Positions 1-6,179 of a DNA stretch of 9,810 nucleotides are shown here, piece after piece. The stretch comes from Pyrodictium sp. (GTDB lineage: Archaea; Thermoproteota; Thermoprotei_A; Sulfolobales; Pyrodictiaceae): the NCBI GenBank assembly GCA_015662475.1, contig DQUB01000009.1, positions 1-9,810 of the forward strand, in the 5' to 3' direction. Every line of letters starts with the position of its first letter. The stretch's first letter is position 1. The notes under the pieces are model-generated. The model did not search any database. It had not been told where the DNA came from and saw only the letters and a program-made list of their open reading frames with translations. The translations under genes were made by a program, and so were the position numbers.

Positions 1-1
1 G

Positions 2-595
2 GTAGATGGTAGGATAGATCCACGTATAGTTACAACGTTTGTAGCTGTAGACTCAAAGGCGAGGAGACTGTTTCCTCTTCTAGCCTTTTCAGAGCGTGCA
101 AGTGCTGTTGGTGGTTTGGAGGTTTTGTTGGGTGAGCTTGTAGAGGGAGATTACACAGTTGGGCTAGCATATGATAGAGGTGTGTATGCTGTAACTGAGG
201 ATGGAAAGTGGGTTTATGGTGGTCGTGCTAGTGTTGAGGCAATGGGTTTTAGGGTTAGAGAAGTGAGGCGATTGCTTGGCTTTGCAAAGACACATTTTAG
301 CGTGGGTGGAGGTGCGCCACGAAATTTGCAGGTGCTTGGGTTTGATTTAGAGATAGTTTTAAAGGACTATGATCCGTTGGAGAAGAAGGCTAAGGTTGTA
401 ACTGTTTTTAGAGGAGCTCCTGTAGACGTTGACATTGAGTTCCATAGTGTTAATGGTAGGAGCGTTGTTAGAAGTGGTTCTAGTGTGCAATTGTCTAAGG
501 GGCTAAACTTGTTTGTTGCAAAATTTGTAGAGAGGGTTAACGCTGTTGACTACGATGTTCTCCATTTGGTTTCCACATTAACGCTAGAGATCTAG
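2..595 (+). CDS. Unrecognised protein, C-terminal part (5' end outside window)
   Basis: The frame is open without a stop from the left edge to a TAG at 593-595, giving 197 visible residues. The first possible start inside the window is a TTG at 116, but the 38 codons before it read as ordinary protein (for example RIDPRIVTTFVAVDSKARR), so the gene probably begins outside. I do not recognise the family. The visible part has no cysteine and no membrane segment. Its last 80 or so residues alternate hydrophobic and polar positions like a beta-sandwich domain (VDVDIEFHSVNG, then VQLSKGLNLFVAKF, ending TLTLEI), which is common in extracellular proteins, but this is only an impression. The stop lies 22 bases before the binding-protein gene, so the two are probably co-transcribed. 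It could be an extra component of the iron-complex import operon or simply an upstream neighbour. Confidence 0.6.
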   Translation, partial: VDGRIDPRIVTTFVAVDSKARRLFPLLAFSERASAVGGLEVLLGELVEGDYTVGLAYDRGVYAVTEDGKWVYGGRASVEAMGFRVREVRRLLGFAKTHFSVGGGAPRNLQVLGFDLEIVLKDYDPLEKKAKVVTVFRGAPVDVDIEFHSVNGRSVVRSGSSVQLSKGLNLFVAKFVERVNAVDYDVLHLVSTLTLEI

Positions 596-602
596 ATTGG
601 TT

Positions 603-609
603 GGAGGGG
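603..609 (+). promoter_or_regulatory. Ribosome binding site for the iron-complex binding protein
   Basis: GGAGGGG lies 8 bases before the ATG at 618. It fits the archaeal Shine-Dalgarno consensus and supports that start over later in-frame codons. No TATA-like element is evident in the 22-base gap, which agrees with read-through from the upstream gene. Confidence 0.6.
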
Positions 610-617
610 TGTAGGCC

Positions 618-1823
618 ATGGTTGCTTCCAAGAAGCTGCTCTCTATAGCTGTACTGCTAGCTATAGTAGCTGTTGCTGCTATTGCACTCTACATCTACTA
701 TGTTGGTGGAGGTGTGCCTAAACTAGAGGCTAATCAGACTGTGGCGGGTGTAGTGGGTGGTGAAAGGAGGTTTGTGGAGATAGTAGATGTTTTGGGTCGT
801 AGAGTTAGAGTTCAAGTTCCTGTTCAAAGAGTTGTTCTCCTGTACGGGCTTGAGGATTGGGTTGCAGTAGGTGGTGAAGAAGCTCTACGCAAGATCGTTG
901 CGATGAACTCGTGGAGGTATAAGAAGTGGAGACCTGATTGGTGGCAAGCTTGGATAGAACATTATCCTTGGCTTGAAGAAGTTCCTGATACTGGTCAACC
1001 AGGTAGAAACTTTAATGTTGAGATAGTTGTTAGATTGAAACCAGATGTTGTCATAGCTACACCTTGGATGTACAAGAGCATGGTTGAATCTGGCGATGCA
1101 AAAAGACTTGAAGAAGCTGGTATACCTGTGGTAGTCATAGACTTTGTGCCTAAGACTACCAATCTTACTGAGCATCTTGCAGTTGTTAGGAAGAGTATAA
1201 TGATTCTTGGTAAACTGTTGGGGTGTGAGGATAGAGCCGAGAAGCTCTATAGGTTCTACGAGAAGCAGGTGTTATTGGTGGTTGATAGGGTTAAAGAGGT
1301 TAGTGAGAGGCCTAAAGTGTTAGTGCTAACCACTTGGAGTAGGTGGAGAGCATATGGGGAGAAGAGCATGTACCATGTCTGGATAGTGTTTGCTGGTGGT
1401 GTTAATGTTGGGGCTAAGGCAATCAAAGGTGCTTCTGGCGATATTAACCCAGAGTTTATCTTGGAAGAAGACCCAGACGTAATAGTATTTGCATGCAATA
1501 ACAATTTCCCTGAAGGCCAGAAAGTCGTTATAGGCTATACAGTCGACGATGTTAAACCTGCGAAAGAGGCGTTGAAAGAGCTTATTGATAGGCCTGGATG
1601 GGATAAGCTTAAAGCTGTAGTGAGTGGTAGAGTCTACCTTATACATCATGGTCTAAGCCATGGACACATCTTCCAGTTTGCCTGCCTACAATACTTTGCC
1701 AAGTGGCTTCACCCAGAACTTTTCAAAGACCTAGATCCTTTTGAAGCTCTTGCTGAGTTCTATAGAGAGTTCATGCCATACCCGTTGAAGGGTGTTTGGG
1801 GTGTAGGTCTTGGCGACCCATAG
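618..1823 (+). CDS. Iron-complex type ABC transporter, membrane-anchored substrate-binding protein
   Basis: 401 residues, starting with a short basic N-terminus and one hydrophobic helix (about residues 7-28) without a lipobox cysteine, so the protein is probably held to the outer face of the membrane by this helix. The body follows the two-lobed TroA/FepB/BtuF fold: VEIVDVLGRRVRV at 53-65, RLKPDVVIATP at 139-149, INPEFILEEDPDVIVF in the second lobe, and GRVYLI followed by AKWLHPELFKDLDP near the end. These are the usual signatures of archaeal ferric-siderophore, heme or cobalamin binding proteins. Residues 99-118 carry six tryptophans and 343-350 (HHGLSHGH) four histidines, possibly near the ligand site. 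The permease and ATPase follow directly. The exact ligand cannot be read from the sequence; iron chelate is most likely, with heme or corrinoid as alternatives. Confidence 0.88.
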   Translation: MVASKKLLSIAVLLAIVAVAAIALYIYYVGGGVPKLEANQTVAGVVGGERRFVEIVDVLGRRVRVQVPVQRVVLLYGLEDWVAVGGEEALRKIVAMNSWRYKKWRPDWWQAWIEHYPWLEEVPDTGQPGRNFNVEIVVRLKPDVVIATPWMYKSMVESGDAKRLEEAGIPVVVIDFVPKTTNLTEHLAVVRKSIMILGKLLGCEDRAEKLYRFYEKQVLLVVDRVKEVSERPKVLVLTTWSRWRAYGEKSMYHVWIVFAGGVNVGAKAIKGASGDINPEFILEEDPDVIVFACNNNFPEGQKVVIGYTVDDVKPAKEALKELIDRPGWDKLKAVVSGRVYLIHHGLSHGHIFQFACLQYFAKWLHPELFKDLDPFEALAEFYREFMPYPLKGVWGVGLGDP

Positions 1824-2865
1824 TCTTGCAAAACAGGGGCTAGTAGTCTACCATAGACTGACACGTAGACGTAGACTAGCACTTGCCGCTACAACTCTTA
1901 CACTAATACCACTTTTTCTCCTCGACATCTCCATAGGCCCTACCCCCATAGGTTTAAAAGATGTGCTCAACGTTCTTGCAGGCTGCCATTCTTGTAGCGA
2001 AACACTACACACTATAGTGTGGAGTATTAGGCTTCCAGTAGCACTTGCAGCTATTGTGACAGGTGCATCGCTAGGGCTTGCTGGGCTTCTAATGCAGACT
2101 ATCCTAGACAACCCTCTAGCAAGCCCCTATACACTGGGCGTTTCTAGTGCAGCAGCTTTTGGCGCAGCTCTATTCTATGTTTTTGCTGTAAAGATCTTGC
2201 CTATAGCCGACCATGCTGCTACGCTAAACGCTTTTGCATTTGCAGCATTTGCTTGCTGGCTTGTCTACTGTATAAGCAGGTTTAAAGGCTTTACACCGGA
2301 AACTCTGGTTTTAGCCGGTATAGCTATAGGGTCTCTCTTCCACGCTCTACTAGCATTTGTAGAGTATCTAGCGTCTGAGGAAACTCTTCAAGCAATAGTG
2401 TTTTGGATGTTTGGAAGCTTGTACAAAGCCACATGGAGCAAACTAGCTGTTAGCATAGCCGTACTACTTGCTACAGCGTCTACCGCAGTCTATGCTGCTT
2501 GGAAGCTAGAAGCTCTAAGACTTGGAGATGATGTTGCTCAAAGCCTTGGCGTTGACGTTAAACGAGTAAGACTTCTAGCTTTTGCATCTTCAGCACTACT
2601 TACAGCAGTTTCAGTAAGCTTCTACGGTATCATAGGCTTTGTAGGTCTTGTAGCACCCCATATGGCTAGAATCTTGGTGGGAGAAGACCATAGATTCCTC
2701 ATCCCACAATCAATGGTTATGGGGGCAGCTCTTCTATCAGCAGCTTCAATAGCTTGTAAAACTATATCGCCAGGTGCAGTGATCCCCATAGGCATTGTAA
2801 CTTCGTTTATAGGTGTTCCCTTCTTCCTAGCCTTAATCGTTGCAAAGAAGAGGAGGTATTGGTAG
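1810..2865 (+). CDS. Iron-complex ABC transporter permease (FecCD/BtuC family)
   Basis: 351 residues, normal for the family, very hydrophobic, and probably a homodimer-forming importer channel. Conserved family blocks are visible: IRLPVALAAIVTGASLGLAG at 73-92, NPLASPYTLGVSSA at 101-114, VLAGIAIGSL at 167-176, WMFGSL at 199-204, LGDDVAQSLGV at 238-248 and GFVGLVAPHMARILVG at 276-291 (the loop that contacts the ATPase). The start is a TTG that overlaps the end of the binding-protein gene by 14 bases. No ATG, GTG or other TTG occurs in frame in the next stretch, and a G-rich run (GGGGTGTAGG) precedes it, so translation is probably coupled to the upstream gene. Within the family, Fe-siderophore, heme and cobalamin permeases cannot be told apart by eye. 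Confidence 0.9.
   Translation: MATHSLAKQGLVVYHRLTRRRRLALAATTLTLIPLFLLDISIGPTPIGLKDVLNVLAGCHSCSETLHTIVWSIRLPVALAAIVTGASLGLAGLLMQTILDNPLASPYTLGVSSAAAFGAALFYVFAVKILPIADHAATLNAFAFAAFACWLVYCISRFKGFTPETLVLAGIAIGSLFHALLAFVEYLASEETLQAIVFWMFGSLYKATWSKLAVSIAVLLATASTAVYAAWKLEALRLGDDVAQSLGVDVKRVRLLAFASSALLTAVSVSFYGIIGFVGLVAPHMARILVGEDHRFLIPQSMVMGAALLSAASIACKTISPGAVIPIGIVTSFIGVPFFLALIVAKKRRYW
2851..2857 (+). promoter_or_regulatory. Ribosome binding site that supports the TTG start of the ATPase gene
   Basis: AGGAGGT lies 11 bases before the TTG at 2869, inside the last codons of the permease gene. It is the strongest Shine-Dalgarno match nearby and supports initiation at this non-ATG codon. Confidence 0.55.
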
Positions 2866-2868
2866 ACT

Positions 2869-3693
2869 TTGATAGTCGTTGAAAGACTTTGGGCAGGCTA
2901 TAAACCTGGTAAACCCGTGGTAAAAGATGTAAGTTTTAGAGTTGGAGTAGGCGAAATTCTAGCAATTGTAGGCCCCAATGGCGCTGGCAAATCCACTATA
3001 CTTCGATGCCTAGCAGGCTTCATAAAGCCGTTGAAAGGGAGAATTCTCGTTGCAGGTTTAGACCCAAGCAAAACTCCGGCAAAAACTCTCGCAAAAATCA
3101 TAGGCTATGTAGCCCCCGACGTCAAAGCTCCTCCTCTCCTTACAGTGCTAGAGTTTGTCATGCTAGGTAGACTTGCCCCACGTGGAAGCTGGAAAGTTGA
3201 TAGCGAAGACATAGAGGTTTCATACGAGACACTAGCTCTTCTAGGAATAGAACATCTAGCTGAAAAACGCCTAGACGAGCTTAGCACAGGACAAAGACAG
3301 CTAGTGCTTCTAGCACAAGCTCTAGCGAAAAAACCTCGCATACTACTCTTAGACGAGCCAACAGCATCTCTAGACCTTAAACGCCAACATGATACAATGC
3401 AGCTAATCTACGATCTCACAAAAGAACAGGGAATATCAACGGTAGTAGTCCACCACGATCTAAACCTAGCAATAGACTATTCAGACAAAGTCTTAGTGCT
3501 AAACAATGGCAAGGTCAAAGCCTATGGAGCACCCGAAGAGGTACTATCATCGAAGCTCGTACAGGAAGTGTACGGTGTAGAAGCAAAACTCGTAGTAGTA
3601 GATGGGCTGTTGAGAATCATCACTCTGACAAATAGAAGTTGCAGAAGAGGTCTGCAAGATGCGAAGTTGGAGACACGAGGACCTAGAAACTAG
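2869..3693 (+). CDS. Iron-complex ABC transporter ATP-binding protein (FepC/FecE/BtuD type)
   Basis: 274 residues; the cytoplasmic ATPase that powers the importer encoded just upstream. Walker A is GPNGAGKST at 35-43, the signature is LSTGQRQ at 138-144, Walker B is ILLLDEP at 158-164, the D-loop is SLD at 167-169, and the switch histidine is H196 in HHDLN. The segment LLTVLEFVMLGR at 90-101 is typical of the FepC/BtuD branch. The Q-loop is unusual: where the family normally has YVPQ, this protein has YVAPD (80-84), with no glutamine at the expected place. All other catalytic motifs are intact, so the protein is probably active. The start is TTG, 3 bases after the permease stop. The last 25 or so residues after LLRIITL look like a poorly conserved, basic tail. 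Confidence 0.92.
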   Translation: MIVVERLWAGYKPGKPVVKDVSFRVGVGEILAIVGPNGAGKSTILRCLAGFIKPLKGRILVAGLDPSKTPAKTLAKIIGYVAPDVKAPPLLTVLEFVMLGRLAPRGSWKVDSEDIEVSYETLALLGIEHLAEKRLDELSTGQRQLVLLAQALAKKPRILLLDEPTASLDLKRQHDTMQLIYDLTKEQGISTVVVHHDLNLAIDYSDKVLVLNNGKVKAYGAPEEVLSSKLVQEVYGVEAKLVVVDGLLRIITLTNRSCRRGLQDAKLETRGPRN

Positions 3694-3730
3694 AAACAAG
3701 ATATTCTTGAAGACCGACGGTTTCTCCAGG

Positions 3731-3766
3731 AACCCCTAGCTAGTTGAAATAATGTTCAACTGGGTT
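3731..3766 (+). terminator. Stem-loop between the two convergent operons (possible transcript end)
   Basis: AGTTGAA (3742-3748) pairs with TTCAACT (3755-3761) around a 6-base loop, and AACCC (3731-3735) pairs with GGGTT (3762-3766), leaving CTAGCT as a one-sided bulge. It sits in the 127-base gap between the end of the ATPase gene and the end of livF, so it could mark the 3' ends of transcripts from both sides. A modest T-rich run (3798-3807) follows on the plus strand. Archaeal termination depends mainly on T-tracts rather than hairpins, so the role is tentative; no other gene is seen in the gap. Confidence 0.35.
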
Positions 3767-3820
3767 ACAGCATGAGTATATGTTGCGTGTCTACGTGTTA
3801 TTGTTTTAGCCGTACTGTTG

Positions 3821-4609
3821 TCAAACCCAGCGTTTCTTACGACGATACCACTTCACACTCCGATAGCCTTTCCTCCCTGTTACACCTAAATAGAATTCTC
3901 TTACGTCTTTGTCCTCTCGCAACTTTTCTGCTGGTCCCTCCAAAACTATCCTGCCATTTTCCAATATGTAGCCGTAGTCTGCTATTTCGAGAGCTTTTCT
4001 AGCGTTTTGCTCTGCTAGAAGTATTGTTAGTTTTTCCTCCTCGTAAAGCTCTCTTATATTCTGATATAGTTCTGCCACTATTTTGGGTGCTAGACCTAGA
4101 CTTGGCTCGTCGAGGAGTAGGAGTTTTGGTTTTGCAAGTAATGCTAGTCCTATTGCCAGCATTTGCTGTTCTCCACCACTTAGATAGCCTGCTCTCACCT
4201 TCCTCTTAGCCTTAAGTCTTGGAAAATACTTGTACACTATGTCTGCATCTCTAGAGCTTCTCCTCCACGCAAATGCTACTGCTTCTATGTTCTCCTCTAC
4301 TGTAAGCTCTTTGAATATTCTTCTACCCTCAACAACGTAGACTATTCCCCTCCTCGAGATGTTTTCAGGCTCCATGTTCTCTATGTGTTCTCCGTCAAAG
4401 ATTATCGAGCCTTTTGTCACCTTCCCTCTCTCAAGCTTTATAAGACCCGATATAGCCTTTAGCAAAGTAGTCTTACCAGCGCCGTTTGGGCCTAGAATAG
4501 CTACAATGCTGTTTCTTGGCACGCTTATACTTATACCCTTCAATACCAGAATGTAGGGGTGGTAGACTACCTCGATATTGTTCACTTCTAGAAGATGTTT
4601 TGAAGCCAT
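3821..4609 (-). CDS. livF: LivF-type ABC transporter ATP-binding protein
   Basis: 262 residues. Motifs in order: Walker A GPNGAGKTT at 40-48, the LivF hallmark EGRRIFKELTVEEN at 94-107, signature LSGGEQQMLAIG at 143-154, Walker B LLLLDEPSLGLAP at 163-175, then LLAEQNARKALEIADYGYILENG. EQN in place of the switch histidine is normal for LivF. After the usual REFYLG ending there is a basic tail (RKGYRSVKWYRRKKRWV). As I recall, this tail is typical of LivF proteins encoded with acyl-CoA synthetases, which fits the synthetase at the right edge. The ATG is 3 bases after the livK stop, with GGTGG upstream, so livK and livF are one transcript. It should pair with LivG to drive LivH/LivM, but no livG is in the window. 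Confidence 0.93.
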   Translation of the reverse strand: MASKHLLEVNNIEVVYHPYILVLKGISISVPRNSIVAILGPNGAGKTTLLKAISGLIKLERGKVTKGSIIFDGEHIENMEPENISRRGIVYVVEGRRIFKELTVEENIEAVAFAWRRSSRDADIVYKYFPRLKAKRKVRAGYLSGGEQQMLAIGLALLAKPKLLLLDEPSLGLAPKIVAELYQNIRELYEEEKLTILLAEQNARKALEIADYGYILENGRIVLEGPAEKLREDKDVREFYLGVTGRKGYRSVKWYRRKKRWV

Positions 4610-4612
4610 AGT

Positions 4613-5932
4613 CTAACCACCTGCTTCTAAAGTTGCTTTTACACAGTCGAAGTCTGTGACCTCGATAGGGCCTTCAACATGCAATCTACCGTCTTCACCT
4701 AGCACAACTATCCAGACAGTTGTGTGTGCTAAATGCCTTCCCGGACAGTATCTTGCTGGTGGTGCAAGTCCGCCAAAGTCAAAGGGTTCTCCCTGACAGC
4801 TAGACTCTAAAGCTTGTTTTATCGCTGCACCCTTCCCTTTGACAAGCGTTGTTGAGTCTAGCCTTTCTATTGCTTGGACTAAAAGCCACACGTTTAGAAA
4901 GCCTTGTGCAAATCTTAGCATGCTACCAACATCCTTGTCGCTATAGCCCGCTATTTTCATAGCCTCAACAAGCATTCTGTAACCTTCACTATCCCTAACA
5001 GTTTCAGGATATCTGAACGGAGATACTCCAGCTGTTCTACCATAAGAGCCTTTGCCTGCAAGCTCTGGAAACCTTTCATCAAACCCCCAAACATTTATCA
5101 CAAACATGCCTTTAGCACCAAGCTTTGTTGCAGCTTTTACTGCAAGTGCACAGCTTCTAATCGTGTTGCCACACCATAGATAGTCTGGGTTTTTGGCCAT
5201 AGCTTCTCTAATAGACTTCTCGGCATCAGCCTCTGTAGCCTTTAACGGTAGATGGACATCGCCAACAATGTTTACACCAACTTTAGCCGCATAAGCTTTT
5301 ATTGCTGGTATAGGGCTTCTCGAATAAGCAGCATTGTGGTCGTAGAGTAGCACTAGTCTTGCTCCAGGCTTCTTAGACGCTATCCAGCGCACCGCTGCAC
5401 ACGCTTGAGTGCTATAGTCTGGTGCTGGGAAGAAGTTGTATGGTTTAACTACAAGCTTTGCAGAGTAGCTTGCAGAGATATAGACTATATGGTCTCTAGC
5501 CGCACTATCGGACAGCTTCTCTGTATCTGCAGTACCCCAACCTATTATCGCCCACACACCATACTTGTCACGAAACTCTCTATAGAACTCCTCAGCTCTA
5601 GTTGGGTTATAGGCATAGTCGCGGACCCAGTAGTCGAATACAACACGCACACCATCACGCGTATAAACACCTTTCTCGTTAAAGTACTTGAATGCAGCTT
5701 CAACACCTTTAGCATAATCTCGCCCAACACCACTAGTTGGACCACTAAGATCCACAAGAACTCCAACGGGAACACGTATCACCCTCTTCTCAGCCACTAC
5801 ACCAGCTTCAGTAGGCGTAGTTGTTGGCGAAACATGCATAGAAGGTTGAGATCTAAGCATTAAAAGGCCAGCCACTACAACAAGCACTATTATAAGTATG
5901 GCTATCCCGGCATAGACAGCCTTTGACACCAT
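4613..5932 (-). CDS. livK: LivK-type (type I periplasmic fold) substrate-binding protein, membrane anchored
   Basis: 439 residues. An N-terminal helix (about 5-26) is followed by a Ser/Thr/Pro-rich linker (28-42), the usual archaeal arrangement for an anchored extracytoplasmic binding protein. The LivK-like body starts at VIRVPVGVLVDLSGPTSGVGRD (51-72). Further family features are FKYFNEKG (81-88), an IIGWGTADTEKLSDSAA stretch (129-145) that corresponds to the ligand-binding loop of the first lobe, and YISASYSAKL (151-160). Six cysteines lie in the exported part (178, 254, 261, 379, 396, 430), an even number that would allow disulfides. The substrate is not readable. Because the locus carries an acyl-CoA synthetase, a carboxylic acid (branched-chain, aromatic or fatty) is as likely as an amino acid. 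The ATG has only a weak ribosome site, but a TATA-like box lies 40 bases upstream, so the message may have a very short leader. Confidence 0.9.
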   Translation of the reverse strand: MVSKAVYAGIAILIIVLVVVAGLLMLRSQPSMHVSPTTTPTEAGVVAEKRVIRVPVGVLVDLSGPTSGVGRDYAKGVEAAFKYFNEKGVYTRDGVRVVFDYWVRDYAYNPTRAEEFYREFRDKYGVWAIIGWGTADTEKLSDSAARDHIVYISASYSAKLVVKPYNFFPAPDYSTQACAAVRWIASKKPGARLVLLYDHNAAYSRSPIPAIKAYAAKVGVNIVGDVHLPLKATEADAEKSIREAMAKNPDYLWCGNTIRSCALAVKAATKLGAKGMFVINVWGFDERFPELAGKGSYGRTAGVSPFRYPETVRDSEGYRMLVEAMKIAGYSDKDVGSMLRFAQGFLNVWLLVQAIERLDSTTLVKGKGAAIKQALESSCQGEPFDFGGLAPPARYCPGRHLAHTTVWIVVLGEDGRLHVEGPIEVTDFDCVKATLEAGG

Positions 5933-5970
5933 GTTTTCTCAGCCAACAAGAGACCCCACTAATCCCACCT

Positions 5971-5976
5971 TTTAAA
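5971..5976 (-). promoter_or_regulatory. TATA-like box upstream of livK-livF
   Basis: On the minus strand the sequence reads ATGTTTAAAAGG, with TTTAAA centred about 41 bases before the livK ATG. With the usual 25-27 base spacing, transcription would begin about 15 bases before the ATG. This would give livK-livF their own transcript after the cytochrome terminator. The upstream purine-rich BRE is not strong. Confidence 0.4.
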
Positions 5977-6085
5977 CATTAAACTAGCTATCCAACACAT
6001 AGTAGTCACAAACGATGTTGCAAATTTAGGAGAAGGTGGAATTTTAAACGTGGAAGAGGCATCGAGGAGAAGCAAAACCTAGTCT

Positions 6086-6096
6086 AAAAAAGAAAA
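6086..6096 (-). terminator. T-rich terminator after the cytochrome gene
   Basis: On the minus strand the run CCTTTTCTTTTTTAG lies about 35-45 bases after the cytochrome stop codon. Oligo-T tracts of this kind are the main intrinsic termination signal in archaea. Together with the TATA-like box further on, it suggests that the cytochrome and livK-livF can be separate transcription units. Confidence 0.5.
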
Positions 6097-6110
6097 GGAG
6101 GTGAAAGTGG

Positions 6111-6179
6111 ATGATGATTAGATGGTCTGTTATGTTGATGGTTGAGGTTTGGCAAGCTTCTCTAGCTCTTCCCATGTGA
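6111..6179 (+). CDS. Possible 22-residue ORF with a perfect ribosome site, antisense to the cytochrome 3' end
   Basis: AAGGAGGTGA (6095-6104), close to a perfect archaeal Shine-Dalgarno site, is followed 6 bases later by ATG ATG and a 22-codon frame ending in TGA (MMIRWSVMLMVEVWQASLAL and two more residues). A TATA-like ATTTTAAA (6041-6048) lies upstream on the same strand. The peptide is hydrophobic. Most of it overlaps the cytochrome gene in antisense (6130 onward), and the ribosome-site match is partly the complement of the cytochrome terminator tract, so chance is a strong alternative. There is no evidence of function beyond the signals themselves. Confidence 0.15.
   Translation: MMIRWSVMLMVEVWQASLALPM

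Noticed and set aside
1326..1649. 107-codon minus-strand frame opposite the iron-complex binding protein
   Set aside because: It is antisense to a gene with clear family motifs and there is no supporting signal or homology.
3772..4002. 76-codon plus-strand frame starting in the convergent gap
   Set aside because: Most of it is antisense to the end of livF. Its cysteine-rich start comes from low-complexity spacer, and there is no ribosome site.
5405..5863. 152-codon open frame on the plus strand opposite livK
   Set aside because: It lies entirely antisense to a well-supported binding-protein gene, its protein is rich in Ser/Thr/Ile without any recognisable motif, and no ribosome site precedes it.
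5977..6060. Possible remnant coding frame on the minus strand between the cytochrome and livK
   Set aside because: A short frame without stops exists, but it has no recognisable protein signature or start context and probably reflects chance in a regulatory spacer.
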